A DNA stretch of 64,000 bases, from NCBI RefSeq assembly GCF_027912415.1, contig NZ_CP115175.1, positions 1,240,001 to 1,304,000 on the forward strand. The letters are read 5' to 3'. The stretch comes from Homoserinibacter sp. YIM 151385. Lineage in GTDB: Bacteria > Actinomycetota > Actinomycetes > Actinomycetales > Microbacteriaceae. The notes below the pieces were generated by a model, which worked only from the letters and a program-made list of their open reading frames with translations, did no database searches and was not told the origin of the DNA. Every line of letters begins with the position of its first letter. Position 1 is the stretch's first letter. The position numbers and the translations under genes are program-made. This document shows, one piece after another, positions 27,583 to 37,022 of this stretch.

Positions 27583-29322
27583 TCAGTGCCCGTCAGCGTC
27601 CGGTCGGCCGAGGCGCGACTCCTCGAGGTCGAGGATGACCTGCACGCGGGCGAGGATGCGGCTCGCGTACGCGCCGCGCGCCCGCGCGTCGAGGAGCGCC
27701 GCGCGCTCCGCCGCGAGCACCTCGCTCCGGAGGGTGCGGAACTGCTCGTGCGGGCTCCTCGCCAGCTTCTCCGGGTTCTCGCCGTGCTCCGCCTCCTCCC
27801 AGGCGGCCTCCGCCGCGAGGCGGATCGCATCCCGGACCTGCTCGACGACCTCCGTCGGCGGGGCGTTCTCGGCGGCGGCGACGGCATCCAGCCGCTCGAT
27901 CCCGGCCTCGTTGATCTCGTCGAGCAGCTCGGCGAGCGCGCGCCGGTCGAGCTGCGCGTCGGAGCCCCGGACGCCGCTCGCCCGGATGACGGCCGGCAGC
28001 GTGGCGCCCTGGAGGAGCAGGGTCGCGATCGCGACCGTGAAGGCGATGAGCACGAGCTGCTCCGAGTACGGCGTGTCGGCGGGAAGGGTCTGCGCCGCCG
28101 CGAGCGTCACGACGCCGCGCATGCCCGCCCAGCTGATGACGACGCCGCCGCGCCAGTCGAGGCCCTCGGCTCGGAGCAGCGAGATGTCGTTGCTGCGCTG
28201 GTCGATGCGCCGTCGCGCGCCCGCGACCCGCCGCGCCATCCGCTCGTCGCCCTCCAGCTCGTCGAGCCGCCGCTCGATGAGCCCGACGCGCTCCTCGAAA
28301 TCGCCCGCCTGCGACTCCCGTCGGCGCAGCAGCGCGACGAGCGGGCCGGTGAACCCGAAGCGCGTCGCCACGAGGATCACCGCGAGGAGGAGGCCGATGA
28401 GCACCGATCCGCCCACCGAGAGCTCGTCGCCGCCGATCCCCTCGACGATGCCCTTGAGCTCGAGGCCCATGAGCAGGAAGACGCCGTGCTCGAGCACGAA
28501 CTGCACCGTCCGCCAGTTGAGGCGGTCGGTGAGCCGCGACTGCACGCCGAGCGCCGCCGGCGCCGCATTGCCCGCGTAGAGGCCCGCCGCGACCACCGCG
28601 ATGACGCCCGAGGCCCCGAGCTCCTCGGCCGGGAGGAACGCGATGAAGGGCACCGCGAAGGAGACGACCGACTGGAGGATCGCATCGTCGAGGCGGCGGC
28701 GCACGACGATGGCGAGCCAGCCCACCGCGATGCCCACGACCGCGGCCGCCGCCACCGCCCAAAGGAAGTCGAGGACGGTGCCGCCGAGATCCAGCTCGCC
28801 GGAGGCCGTCACCGCCCCCGCCGCGATCGCCGTGCGGAGGAGGACGAGCGCGGTCGCGTCGTTGACGAGCCCCTCGCCCTCGAGGATCGTCAGCAGGCGC
28901 GAGGGCAGGCCCAGCCGCTTGCCGATCGAGGTCGCCGCGACGACGTCGGTCGGCGAGATGACGGCGCCGAGCGCGATCGCCGCCCACAGCTCGAGATCCG
29001 GCAGGAGCGCGGAGAGCGTGAAGCCCGTGAGCAGCGCGCTCACGAGGACGAGCGTGACCGACAGGCCCGTGATGGTGCTCAGATTCCGCCGGAAGTCGAC
29101 GATCGGGACGGTGACGGCCGCCGAGTAGAGGAGGGGCGGCAGCAGCAGGAGGAGGATCCAGTCCGGCTCGACCTCGACGGGCGGCACGCCGGGGATCCAG
29201 CTGATCCCGATGCCGACCACGACGAGCGCGAGCGGTGCGGCGATCCTGATCCGCGCCGAGAGCGCGCTCACCGCGACGATGATGACGATCGCGGCGACCC
29301 CGATCAGCGCGTACTCGAGCAC
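27583..29322 (-). CDS. Na+/H+ antiporter, CPA1 family
   Basis: A 579-residue membrane antiporter for pH and sodium balance. About 12 helices are followed by a cytoplasmic helical tail of roughly 160 residues. Conserved ion-site motifs are present: ISPTDVVAATS with its aspartate, and LEGEGLVNDATALVL with the ND pair. The tail is rich in charged helix (ALLDARARGAYASRIL). The GTG start is leaderless, with TAGCCT six bases upstream. Confidence 0.92.
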   Translation of the reverse strand: MLEYALIGVAAIVIIVAVSALSARIRIAAPLALVVVGIGISWIPGVPPVEVEPDWILLLLLPPLLYSAAVTVPIVDFRRNLSTITGLSVTLVLVSALLTGFTLSALLPDLELWAAIALGAVISPTDVVAATSIGKRLGLPSRLLTILEGEGLVNDATALVLLRTAIAAGAVTASGELDLGGTVLDFLWAVAAAAVVGIAVGWLAIVVRRRLDDAILQSVVSFAVPFIAFLPAEELGASGVIAVVAAGLYAGNAAPAALGVQSRLTDRLNWRTVQFVLEHGVFLLMGLELKGIVEGIGGDELSVGGSVLIGLLLAVILVATRFGFTGPLVALLRRRESQAGDFEERVGLIERRLDELEGDERMARRVAGARRRIDQRSNDISLLRAEGLDWRGGVVISWAGMRGVVTLAAAQTLPADTPYSEQLVLIAFTVAIATLLLQGATLPAVIRASGVRGSDAQLDRRALAELLDEINEAGIERLDAVAAAENAPPTEVVEQVRDAIRLAAEAAWEEAEHGENPEKLARSPHEQFRTLRSEVLAAERAALLDARARGAYASRILARVQVILDLEESRLGRPDADGH

Positions 29323-29328
29323 CCGACC

Positions 29329-29334
29329 AGGCTA
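29329..29334 (-). promoter_or_regulatory. -10 box TAGCCT of the antiporter gene, leaderless
   Basis: TAGCCT, six bases, then GTG on the minus strand, with no ribosome site. Confidence 0.55.
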
Positions 29335-29356
29335 GCGCGCGGTCCGCGCCGCGGCG

Positions 29357-30025
29357 TCAGTACCAGCCGGAGGCCTGGCTCTTGGCCCAGGCGCCGCAGG
29401 GCGTGCCGTAGCGGCCCTGGATGTACTGCAGGCCCCAGGTGATCTGGGTTCGCGGGTTGGTCTGCCAGTCGGAGCCGACCGACGCCATCTTGCTGCCGGG
29501 CAGCGCCTGCGGGATGCCGTACGCGCCGCTCGAGACGTTGTGCGCGTACACGTTCCAGCCCGACTCCTTCGCCCAGAGCGAGGAGAGGCAGTTGAACTGG
29601 TCGTCGCCCCAGCCTCGCGCCGCGAGCATCTCGCGCGCGATCGCCTGGGCGGAGCCGGGGTCGGGGGTGCCGGCCGCGGGGGCCGCGCCGCCCATGCTCG
29701 TGCCGGCGGCGGCGGGCTTCGGCTTCGGCTTCGCCTTGGCCTCGTAGTCGTCGCGCGTCACATCGATGTCGTAGCCGGCGCCCGCGGCATAGGCCTGCGA
29801 GGGGCCGCCCTCGGGGGCGAGGCTCTCGGCGGCGTAGCTGTCGGAGTAGGGGCCGGCGACGGAGACGAGGAGGAAGCCCATGCAGGCCACCGCCGCGAGG
29901 ATCGGAAGGCCCCGACGGCTGCGGGGTCGCGGACGCGCACCCGTGGCCGCCCACGCGGGGACGGCGTCGCTCGGGTGCTCCAGGAGGGCGACCTCGCGGG
30001 TCGCGTTGCTCGGGCTGCGGCGCAT
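29357..30025 (-). CDS. Secreted SLT-type lysozyme-like protein
   Basis: A 222-residue protein with an N-terminal helix (about residues 40-57) that anchors or exports it, a low-complexity AKPKPKPAAAG linker, and a C-terminal transglycosylase-like domain (about 125-222). The probable catalytic glutamate is in LWAKESGWN; NVSSGAYGIPQALPGSKM and NPRTQITWGLQYIQGRYG are typical of the actinobacterial family. It probably cleaves or remodels peptidoglycan outside the membrane. Two cysteines (FNCLSS, TPCGAW) may pair. It follows the antiporter gene on the same strand but has its own promoter. Confidence 0.85.
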   Translation of the reverse strand: MRRSPSNATREVALLEHPSDAVPAWAATGARPRPRSRRGLPILAAVACMGFLLVSVAGPYSDSYAAESLAPEGGPSQAYAAGAGYDIDVTRDDYEAKAKPKPKPAAAGTSMGGAAPAAGTPDPGSAQAIAREMLAARGWGDDQFNCLSSLWAKESGWNVYAHNVSSGAYGIPQALPGSKMASVGSDWQTNPRTQITWGLQYIQGRYGTPCGAWAKSQASGWY

Positions 30026-30034
30026 ATCCGAGCC

Positions 30035-30040
30035 AGTGTA
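30035..30040 (-). promoter_or_regulatory. -10 box TACACT of the SLT protein gene
   Basis: TACACT lies nine bases before the ATG at 30025 on the minus strand, with no clear ribosome site; a near-leaderless start is likely. Confidence 0.45.
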
Positions 30041-30111
30041 ACCGTTTCGTGACTTTTCCGCCTGGGAGAGCGCTCCGGGTCGAGGTGGCGGGCGCGAAGG
30101 CGGCCGACGGC

Positions 30112-30660
30112 TCAGCGGACCGCGAGGATCGTCCGGGTCGCCGCATCCAGGACGGCATCCACCTGCGACTCCTGATAGCCGCCGCGCTGCGCGTGGAAGA
30201 CCGAGGTGCGGATCTCCTCGATCGTCACCGGCTGCCCCGTCTGGAAGTAGTTCGCGATGCGGTCCGCGAGCGCGTCGACCTCCTTCGTGGCGTAGCCGAC
30301 CGTGAACCAGGACACCCGCGTGAAGCGGTGGCCGGGCGGGCGCACGAAGCGGTCGAGCAGCACCTGGGCGGTGTCGCGGGCCTGGCCGTACCAGGCGGCG
30401 TCGCCCGCGGTCTGGATCGCGGCATCCCGCTCCCGGTTCGCGAAGGCGTCCTCGAGCCGCTCGAGCGCCGCGTCGACGTGATCGGGTGCGTAGCCGCCCT
30501 TGCGCATCGAGAACGCCGTGTGGCGGATGCGCTCCGCGTCGAGCGCGCCGGCCCCCGGCTCCGCCGTGTAGGCGCTCCGGGCCTCGGCGAGGAACTCCTC
30601 GACCTCGTCGATGTCGTAGCCGAGGCGGTTGCGCCGGGCGCGAGGGAAGGTCGAGGTCAC
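30112..30660 (-). CDS. DivIVA-domain protein with two copies of the motif
   Basis: A 182-residue cytoplasmic protein. Two related segments each carry the DivIVA N-terminal signature: FPRARRNRLGYDIDEVEEFL (about residues 5-24) and FTRVSWFTVGYATKEVDALA (about 112-131), each followed by a helix ending in a similar block (RHTAFSMRKGGY, RTSVFHAQRGGY). It has no long coiled coil, so it is not a full DivIVA. The GTG at 30660 was chosen over an upstream ATG because CAGAAT lies six bases before it. It is likely linked to the cell pole or septum; partners are unknown. Confidence 0.82.
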   Translation of the reverse strand: MTSTFPRARRNRLGYDIDEVEEFLAEARSAYTAEPGAGALDAERIRHTAFSMRKGGYAPDHVDAALERLEDAFANRERDAAIQTAGDAAWYGQARDTAQVLLDRFVRPPGHRFTRVSWFTVGYATKEVDALADRIANYFQTGQPVTIEEIRTSVFHAQRGGYQESQVDAVLDAATRTILAVR

Positions 30661-30666
30661 CCGGCT

Positions 30667-30672
30667 ATTCTG
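30667..30672 (-). promoter_or_regulatory. -10-like box CAGAAT, leaderless start at 30660
   Basis: CAGAAT, six bases, then GTG on the minus strand; no ribosome site is visible. Confidence 0.4.
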
Positions 30673-30726
30673 CACCAGTCGCCGCGCGGGGCCCTCCATG
30701 ACGCGACCGCGCGGCCGCGTCGGCGC

Positions 30727-31752
30727 TCAGCCGTGGAAGATCAGGTAGAGCGCGTACGCCACCGCCGCCGAGGGCAGCACCGAGTCGAGGCGGTCCAGGA
30801 AGCCGCCGTGACCCGGCAGCCAGGACGAGATGTCCTTGACCCCGAGATCGCGTTTGATGAGCGACTCCATGAGGTCGCCCATCGTGCCGACGAGCGCGAG
30901 CGCGGGGCCGAGGATCAGGCCGAGCCACCAGGGCTGCTCGAGCATGAGCGTGGCGATGAGGATCGCCGCGACCGTCGCGATGAGGATCGAGCCGATGAAG
31001 CCCTCGACCGTCTTGCCGGGGCTGATCGCGGGAGCCAGCTTCCGCCGGCCGAAGGCGAGCCCCGACACGTAGGCGCCGACATCCGTCGAGACGATGACGA
31101 TGATCGCCCCGAGCGTCCACCACTGGCCGCCCTCCTCGCCGGTCAGCACCAGGTAGAAGCCCGCCATGAAGGTCACGTAGACCTGGATGAGCGCACCGGT
31201 GCCGAGATCGAGGGCGAGCTCGCGGCGCGGCACCCGGCGCGAGGCCGGGAGGGTCTCCAGGATGCGCCAGAGCGAGACGAGCACGATGGCGCCGAGCGTC
31301 GCGAGCCAGAGGCCCGGCACGTGGCCGAAGAACGCGATCGGGGTCACCGCCACCGCGGCCGCCACCGAGACGAGCCGGGGGATGTCGCGGCCGGCCGAGC
31401 GGAGCGCCGTCGCGAGCTCGAAGGCCGTGAAGCCGACGAGCGCCGCGCCGAAGACGATGAACAGCTCCTTGAAGAGCACGAGGCTCAGGAGGAAGCCGCC
31501 GCCGAGGGCGAGCCCGAAGAAGATCGCGAGCGGGAGGTTGCGGCCGACGCGCGCCTCGACGCGCGCGTTCGCGGCATCCAGCTGGGCGCGGGTCGCGCGG
31601 ACCTGCGCCTCGATGTCGGCGACACGCTGCTGCGCCTTCGCCTCGAGCTCGGCTCGGCTCGGGCGCCCGCGCACGCCCGCGGGGCGCACGGGACCGGCGT
31701 CGACCGGATCCTGCGGGGTCGGCTCCGGCTCCGGGACGGTCGGCTCGGCCAC
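30727..31752 (-). CDS. cdsA: Phosphatidate cytidylyltransferase CdsA
   Basis: Makes CDP-diacylglycerol from phosphatidate and CTP in the membrane. The 341-residue protein has about 80 cytoplasmic residues with a short coiled coil (residues about 32-68), then about eight helices. The family signature near the C-terminus is MGDLMESLIKRDLGVKD followed by LPGHGGFLDRLDS, with the catalytic aspartates. The GTG at 31752 lies two bases after the frr stop. It is the last gene of the rpsB-tsf-pyrH-frr-cdsA order. The N-terminal extension is typical of actinobacterial CdsA. Confidence 0.94.
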   Translation of the reverse strand: MAEPTVPEPEPTPQDPVDAGPVRPAGVRGRPSRAELEAKAQQRVADIEAQVRATRAQLDAANARVEARVGRNLPLAIFFGLALGGGFLLSLVLFKELFIVFGAALVGFTAFELATALRSAGRDIPRLVSVAAAVAVTPIAFFGHVPGLWLATLGAIVLVSLWRILETLPASRRVPRRELALDLGTGALIQVYVTFMAGFYLVLTGEEGGQWWTLGAIIVIVSTDVGAYVSGLAFGRRKLAPAISPGKTVEGFIGSILIATVAAILIATLMLEQPWWLGLILGPALALVGTMGDLMESLIKRDLGVKDISSWLPGHGGFLDRLDSVLPSAAVAYALYLIFHG

Positions 31753-31754
31753 GC

Positions 31755-32309
31755 TCAGACCTCGAGCAGTTCGGCTTCCTTGCGCTTCAGAGCCTCGTCG
31801 ATCGCGTCGACATGCGTCTTCGTGATCGACTCCAGCTCCTTCTCAGCGCGGGCCACCTCGTCGTCGCCGACCTCGCTCTTCAGCGCGTCCAGGTCGTCCT
31901 TCGCCTTGCGACGGAGGTTGCGGATCACGACGCGGGCGTCCTCGCCCTTGGCGCGCGCCAGCTTCACGTACTCCTTGCGGCGCTCCTCGGTGAGCTCCGG
32001 CATCGTCACGCGCACGATGTTGCCGTCGTTCGTGGGCGAGGCGCCGAGGTTCGGGAAGGCGACGATCGCGCGCTCGATCTCCTTGAGCGCGGACTTGTCG
32101 TAGGGCGTGATGACGATCGTGCGGGCCTCCGGGTTCTGGAGGCCGGCGAGCTGCTCGAGCGGCGTCGGGGTGCCGTAGTAGTCGACCGGGATCTTCTGGA
32201 ACATCGCCGGGTTCGCGCGGCCGGTGCGGACGGTCGAGAAGTCGTCTTTCGCGACCTCGACGGCCTTCTGCATCTTCTCGCGGGTATCGGTCAGAACGTC
32301 GCTGATCAC
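31755..32309 (-). CDS. frr: Ribosome recycling factor Frr
   Basis: Splits the post-termination ribosome together with EF-G. The 184-residue protein is full length: [27 protein letters not shown], the [16 protein letters not shown] loop and [21 protein letters not shown]. The start is GTG at 32309 with GAGGAGC upstream. It lies 37 bases downstream of pyrH. Confidence 0.97.
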   Translation of the reverse strand: MISDVLTDTREKMQKAVEVAKDDFSTVRTGRANPAMFQKIPVDYYGTPTPLEQLAGLQNPEARTIVITPYDKSALKEIERAIVAFPNLGASPTNDGNIVRVTMPELTEERRKEYVKLARAKGEDARVVIRNLRRKAKDDLDALKSEVGDDEVARAEKELESITKTHVDAIDEALKRKEAELLEV

Positions 32310-32346
32310 GGGGAGCTCCTCAGGTTGTCTCTTGGAAGTCTAGGGC

Positions 32347-33063
32347 TCAGGCGCGGACGAGCGTGCCGAGGCGCTCGCCGCCGCGGATCGCGCGGGCCAC
32401 GTTGCCGGCCGGCTCCATGCCGAAGACGACCATCGGCATCTCGTTGTCCATGCACAGGCTGAACGCGGTCGCATCCACGACCTTGAGGCCCTTGACGAGG
32501 GCCTCCTGATACGTGATCTCGTCGATGAGCGTCGCGCTCGGATCCTGGCGCGGGTCGGCCGTGTAGACGCCGTCGACGCCGTTCTTCGCGACGAGCACCG
32601 CATCCGCGCCGATCTCGAGCGCACGCTGCGCCGCGACCGTGTCGGTCGAGAAGTACGGGAGGCCGGCCCCGGCCCCGAAGATCACGACGCGGCCCTTCTC
32701 GAGGTGGCGCTCGGCGCGGAGCGGGATGTACGGCTCCGCGACCTGGCGCATCGAGATCGCCGACTGCACGCGGACGCCGACGCCCGCCTGCTCGATGAAG
32801 TCCTGCAGGGCGAGCGCGTTCATGACGGTGCCGAGCATGCCCATGTAGTCGGCGCGGCCGCGATCCATCCCCCGCTGGCTGAGCTCCGCGCCGCGGAAGA
32901 AGTTGCCGCCGCCGACGACGATCGCGATCTCGACCTCCGCCGCGGCCGCCGCGATCTCCTTCGCGACGGCGCTGACGACATCCGGATTGACCCCGAGGGA
33001 GCCGCCCCCGAAGGCCTCGCCGGAGAGCTTGAGGAGGACACGGCGGCGGCGGGGTTCGGTCAT
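32347..33063 (-). CDS. pyrH: UMP kinase PyrH
   Basis: Phosphorylates UMP to UDP for RNA, DNA and envelope precursors. The 238-residue protein has [25 protein letters not shown], the substrate loop [16 protein letters not shown], and the ATP region [15 protein letters not shown]. The ATG at 33063 has AAGGA upstream. A terminator-like hairpin separates it from tsf, so its level may be uncoupled from the translation factors. Confidence 0.97.
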   Translation of the reverse strand: MTEPRRRRVLLKLSGEAFGGGSLGVNPDVVSAVAKEIAAAAAEVEIAIVVGGGNFFRGAELSQRGMDRGRADYMGMLGTVMNALALQDFIEQAGVGVRVQSAISMRQVAEPYIPLRAERHLEKGRVVIFGAGAGLPYFSTDTVAAQRALEIGADAVLVAKNGVDGVYTADPRQDPSATLIDEITYQEALVKGLKVVDATAFSLCMDNEMPMVVFGMEPAGNVARAIRGGERLGTLVRA

Positions 33064-33131
33064 TCGGGGGTCCTTCCGGGGTGGGGGCTGTCGTCCAGGG
33101 TAGTGCGCCGCGCCGGTGCCGGGCGCGAAGA

Positions 33132-33162
33132 AGGGTCCGGACCGTCGTGCGGTCCGGACCCT
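33132..33162 (-). terminator. Terminator between tsf and pyrH, 12-bp stem
   Basis: Perfect arms 33132-33143 and 33151-33162 with a 7-base loop, starting 12 bases after the tsf stop and followed on the minus strand by TTCTTC. Probably a partial terminator, because pyrH and frr follow. Confidence 0.75.
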
Positions 33163-33174
33163 CTCGGCTCGTGG

Positions 33175-34002
33175 CTAGGCGCCGACCTTGAAGCGGGCGA
33201 AGCCCGTCACGGTGAGGCCCGCGTCGGCGATGACCTTGCCGACGTTGAGCTTGTTGTCGCGGGCGTAGTCCTGCTCGAGGAGCGCGACCTGCTTGAAGAA
33301 GGCGCCGAGGCGGCCCTCGACGATCTTCGGCAGCGCGGCCTCCGGCTTGCCCTCGTTGCGACTGATCTCCTCGACGATGCGGCGCTCGTTGACGACATCG
33401 GCCTCCGGCACCTCCTCGCGCGCGAGGTAGGTCGGGGCGGCGAAGGAGATGTGCTGCGCGATCGAGCGGGCCGTGTCCGCGTCGGAGCCGGTGTAGGCCA
33501 CGACGACGCCGATCTGCGGGGGCAGGTCCTTGCTCGTGCGGTGCAGGTAGACGGCGAACTGCTCGCCGGCGAGGCGCGCCACCTGGCGGAGCTCGACCTT
33601 CTCGCCGATCGTCGCCGCCTGGTCCTCGATGAGGCTGCCGACGGTGCCGCCCTCGGCCGGGGCCGCGAGGGCCTGGTCGACCGTCTCGGCGCCGGAGTCG
33701 GCGAGCGCCGCGACGACCTTCTCCGCGAGCGCGACGAACTTCTCGTTCTTCGCGACGAAGTCGGTCTCGCAGGCCAGCTCGATCATCGTGACGGCCGTGG
33801 CCGACTCGACGACCGCGATGAGGCCCTCGCTCGTGGAGCGGTCGGCGCGCTTCGCGTTGCCCTTGGCGCCCTTGAGGCGGAGGATCTCGACGGCCTTCTC
33901 GATGTCGCCATCGGCCTCGACCAGGGCGTTCTTGGTGTCGACCATGCCGGTGCCGAGGCGCTCGCGCAGGATCTTGACGTCTTCCAGGCTGAAGTTGGCC
34001 AT
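33175..34002 (-). CDS. tsf: Elongation factor Ts
   Basis: Nucleotide exchange factor for EF-Tu. The 275-residue protein begins MANFSLEDVKILRERLGTGM, with the Ile-rich TMIELACETDFVAKNEKF core motif and the usual C-terminal core repeat. The ATG at 34002 matches the family start; five upstream in-frame codons are not conserved. It follows rpsB by 64 bases. Confidence 0.97.
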   Translation of the reverse strand: MANFSLEDVKILRERLGTGMVDTKNALVEADGDIEKAVEILRLKGAKGNAKRADRSTSEGLIAVVESATAVTMIELACETDFVAKNEKFVALAEKVVAALADSGAETVDQALAAPAEGGTVGSLIEDQAATIGEKVELRQVARLAGEQFAVYLHRTSKDLPPQIGVVVAYTGSDADTARSIAQHISFAAPTYLAREEVPEADVVNERRIVEEISRNEGKPEAALPKIVEGRLGAFFKQVALLEQDYARDNKLNVGKVIADAGLTVTGFARFKVGA

Positions 34003-34066
34003 GGATGTGCTCTCCACTCGTGATGAGGCGGGCGCCCGCGGGTGGCGGGCGCCCGTCGCTCGTCGG

Positions 34067-35038
34067 TTACTTGCTGTCGGTCTTCTCGGCGTCGGCCGCG
34101 GGGGCGGCGTCCGCCTCCGGCGCCTCGGCGGCCTCGGCCTCGATCTTCGCCTCGGTGGCCTCGTCCGACTCGGGCGCGTGCTCCGGGGTCGGCTCGACCG
34201 GGGTCTCCGCCTCGGTCGCGGCGACGGCCGCGTCCGCGTCGTTCTGCTCGGTCGTGGCGCCGGTCTCCGCCTGGCTCTGCTCGAGGAGCTCGCGCTCCCA
34301 CTCGGCGAGGGGCTCGACGGCCGAGACGTTGCCCTCGGCCTCGGGCTTCTGGTGACGCTGGATGAGGCCCTCGGCCGCGGCGTCGGCGATGATGCGGGTG
34401 AGGAGGCCCACCGAGCGGATCGCGTCGTCGTTGCCCGGGATCGGGTAGGCGAGCTCGTCCGGGTCGGCGTTCGTGTCGAGGATGCCGATCACGGGGATGC
34501 CGAGCTTCGTCGCCTCGTCGATCGCGAGGTGCTCGCGCTTGGAGTCGACGACCCAGATGGCGCTCGGGGTCTTCGTGAGGTTGCGGATGCCGCCGAGCGT
34601 CTTGTGGAGCTTGTCGAGCTCCCGCTTCTTGATGAGGAGCTCCTTCTTCGTGAAGCCCGCGGTGGTGTCCTCGTAGTCGATCTCCTCGAGCTCCTTCATG
34701 CGCGCGAGGCGCTTGGAGACCGTCTGGAAGTTCGTGAGGAGGCCGCCCAGCCAGCGCTGGTTGACGTAGGGCTGGCCGACGCGCGTCGCCTGCTCGGCGA
34801 TGGCCTCCTGGGCCTGCTTCTTCGTGCCGACGAAGAGGACGGTGCCGCCGTGGGCGACCGTCTCCTTGACGAAGTCGTACGCGCGGTCGATGTACGCGAG
34901 CGACTGCTGCAGGTCGATGATGTGGATGCCGGAGCGCTCGGTCAGGATGAAGCGCTTGACCTTCGGGTTCCAGCGGCGGGTCTGGTGCCCGAAGTGCACG
35001 CCGCTGTCGAGCAGCTGGCGGATGGTGACGACGGCCAT
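34067..35038 (-). CDS. rpsB: Ribosomal protein S2
   Basis: A small-subunit protein of 323 residues. The core (1-260) is normal: [46 protein letters not shown] and [21 protein letters not shown]. About 60 extra C-terminal residues are very acidic and Ala-rich, a common actinobacterial tail. The ATG at 35038 agrees with the family start. It is first in the rpsB-tsf-pyrH-frr-cdsA order. Confidence 0.97.
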   Translation of the reverse strand: MAVVTIRQLLDSGVHFGHQTRRWNPKVKRFILTERSGIHIIDLQQSLAYIDRAYDFVKETVAHGGTVLFVGTKKQAQEAIAEQATRVGQPYVNQRWLGGLLTNFQTVSKRLARMKELEEIDYEDTTAGFTKKELLIKKRELDKLHKTLGGIRNLTKTPSAIWVVDSKREHLAIDEATKLGIPVIGILDTNADPDELAYPIPGNDDAIRSVGLLTRIIADAAAEGLIQRHQKPEAEGNVSAVEPLAEWERELLEQSQAETGATTEQNDADAAVAATEAETPVEPTPEHAPESDEATEAKIEAEAAEAPEADAAPAADAEKTDSK

Positions 35039-35226
35039 TGCCGTTCTCCTTCTCATGCGGGGCGCTCGCGCGCGACCGCGTTCTCTCAGTTGACTGCCGC
35101 GCCGGTCGGCGCGATCCCTGGTGCCCTGGCGCGCATCCGCCCGTTCATGGAAGGGGACTGAAGGATGCGCTGCCGCGAGTGGGCACGCGAAGTCACCTCG
35201 CTCGCGCGAGATGCGGGTTCAGTGTA
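35039..35226 (-). promoter_or_regulatory. rpsB promoter and structured leader
   Basis: A TACACT -10 box (35226-35221 on the minus strand) would give a leader of about 175 bases. The leader contains complementary GCGCATCC and GGATGCGC segments near 35130-35170. An S2-binding autoregulatory leader is known for rpsB in other bacteria; here it is only a possibility. Confidence 0.4.
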
Positions 35227-35349
35227 GCACCGCGACCGGGACCCCGAGCGGTCGTCCGCCCCTCCTCACCAGGGCGGCGCACGGCCCCGATCTCCACGGA
35301 TCGCGGCCCCTCGACGCGCCGCCGCGACACCGAGAGGACGATCGCCCGC

Positions 35350-35970
35350 ATGACCTCGATCGCGTGCCGCCCGTCCGCTCCTCGACGATCGCGCCGGGTG
35401 CGCGAGCCGGCGCGGGGCGCGCGGGCCACGTGGCGCGCGTGGGTCACGCGGGTCGCCGCGCTCGCGACGGTGCTCGCGATCGCGGCCGGCGGCCCGGCCG
35501 ACGGGTCGGCTGCGGCGACCGCTGCGACCGGACCCCGCGGTGCGGTCCGACTGGAGTCGGCACCGCGCTGGGCCTGGCCCGTGCCGTCGCCGCATCCCGT
35601 GGTCAGGCCCTTCGAGGCTCCCGCGTCGGCGTACTCGGCCGGGCACCGCGGCCTCGATGTGGCGGCACGCGAGGGGACGGTGATCACGGCGCCTGCCGAC
35701 GGGGTCGTGCACTTCGCCGGCGTCGTCGTCGACCGGCCGCTCCTCTCGCTCGACCACGGCGGCGGTCTCCTGTCGAGCTTCGAGCCGGTGGAGCCGCTCG
35801 TCGAGCGCGGCGAGCGGGTCGCGCGCGGGCAGCCGATCGGCGAGCTGCAGCTCGGGCACTGCGCCGGCGCGTGCCTCCATCTCGGCGCGCGCCTCGAGGG
35901 CCGCTACGTGTCGCCGCTGCGCTACCTCGACGGCCTCCGGCCGGCGGTGCTGCTGCCGGTGCGGCGGTGA
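35350..35970 (+). CDS. Degenerate LytM (M23) domain protein, secreted
   Basis: A 206-residue exported protein. A basic N-terminus and a hydrophobic helix (about residues 35-50) form a signal or anchor; the M23 fold covers about 75-200. The zinc ligands H99 and D103 (HRGLDVAA) and H177 (CLHLGAR) are present. The two catalytic histidines are not: the usual YAHL segment reads FEPVEP, and the first His of HxH is Cys175. It is therefore probably a non-catalytic LytM factor that regulates a wall hydrolase, as EnvC or NlpD do. The ATG at 35350 is the best start, but the frame is open upstream. Confidence 0.8.
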   Translation: MTSIACRPSAPRRSRRVREPARGARATWRAWVTRVAALATVLAIAAGGPADGSAAATAATGPRGAVRLESAPRWAWPVPSPHPVVRPFEAPASAYSAGHRGLDVAAREGTVITAPADGVVHFAGVVVDRPLLSLDHGGGLLSSFEPVEPLVERGERVARGQPIGELQLGHCAGACLHLGARLEGRYVSPLRYLDGLRPAVLLPVRR

Positions 35971-35995
35971 GGCGCTGACACGGTGAGGCGGTCGC

Positions 35996-36913
35996 TCAGG
36001 CTCTCGGGTGCGCGACGCGGTAGGCCTCGCGGAGTCGCTCGGTGGAGACGTGCGTGTAGATCTGGGTGGTGCCGAGGCTCGCGTGGCCGAGGATCTCCTG
36101 CACGGCGCGGAGGTCGGCGCCGCCGTCGAGCAGATGCGTCGCGGCGGTGTGGCGGAGCGCGTGCGGGCCGGCCGGTCCGCTGCCGGGGAGGTCTGCGAGG
36201 AGGTCGGCGACGAGGCGGTGGACCGCTCGCGTGCCGAGGCGGCCGCCGCGGGCCCCGACGAGCAGGGCCGCCTGGTCGCCGCGACCGTCGAGGAGCGCCG
36301 GCCGCGCGTCGGCGAGGTAGCGCTCGACGGCGCGCCTGGCGGGGACGCCGAAGGGCACGATCCGCTGCTTGTCCCCCTTGCCGACGACGCGGGCGGTCAG
36401 GCGTCCGAGGTCGAGGTCGCCGAGGTCGAGCCCGACGAGCTCGCTGACCCGGATGCCGGCCGCGTAGAGCAGCTCGATGACGGCGAGATCGCGGATCGCG
36501 GCCGGCTCGCCGGTGTCGGCCCGCACCTGGAGCGAGGCGAGGATGCCGTCGATCTGCGCCCGCGTGAGGACCCGCGGCAGCGTCCGCTCGGTCTTCGGCG
36601 AGCGGAGCCGTGTGCCGGGGTCGACGGGGATGCGGTCCTGGCGTCGCAGCCAGGCCGTGAGTCCGCGGGCGGAGGCGGCGCGGCGGGCGAGGCTGGCGGG
36701 CGCGAGCCCCTCGCCGCTGGAGCGCCAGAGCCAGTCGCGCAGCAGCTCGAGGTCGAGCTCGGCGAGCTCCTCGGCGCCGCTGTCGCGGGCGTGTGCGGTG
36801 AGGCTCGCGAGGTCGGCGGCGTAGCCCCGGATGCTGTGCGGGCTGAGCCCGCGGTCGAGCCGCAGGTGGTCGAGGTACTCCTCGACGGCGCGCCCGAGCT
36901 CCATGCCCACCAT
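35996..36913 (-). CDS. xerC: Tyrosine recombinase XerC
   Basis: A site-specific recombinase for chromosome dimer resolution. The 305-residue protein has an N-terminal SAM-like core-binding domain ([20 protein letters not shown]) and a catalytic domain with Arg in [10 protein letters not shown], the HxxR box in [12 protein letters not shown], His in [10 protein letters not shown] and the nucleophilic tyrosine in QIYTHVS. I chose MVGMELG at 36913; MELG at 36904 is also possible, and the frame is open to 36955. It sits near dprA as in other actinobacteria. Confidence 0.9.
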   Translation of the reverse strand: MVGMELGRAVEEYLDHLRLDRGLSPHSIRGYAADLASLTAHARDSGAEELAELDLELLRDWLWRSSGEGLAPASLARRAASARGLTAWLRRQDRIPVDPGTRLRSPKTERTLPRVLTRAQIDGILASLQVRADTGEPAAIRDLAVIELLYAAGIRVSELVGLDLGDLDLGRLTARVVGKGDKQRIVPFGVPARRAVERYLADARPALLDGRGDQAALLVGARGGRLGTRAVHRLVADLLADLPGSGPAGPHALRHTAATHLLDGGADLRAVQEILGHASLGTTQIYTHVSTERLREAYRVAHPRA

Positions 36914-37022
36914 GCTCGCGCGCTCGCCCGCCGCTCCCCCGCCGCCGCGCCGCATCGCTCGTCGGAGCGTGCCGCGCCGCTCGTCCGAGCCTGCCGCGGT
37001 GCTCAGTCGGGCGTGCCGGTGC

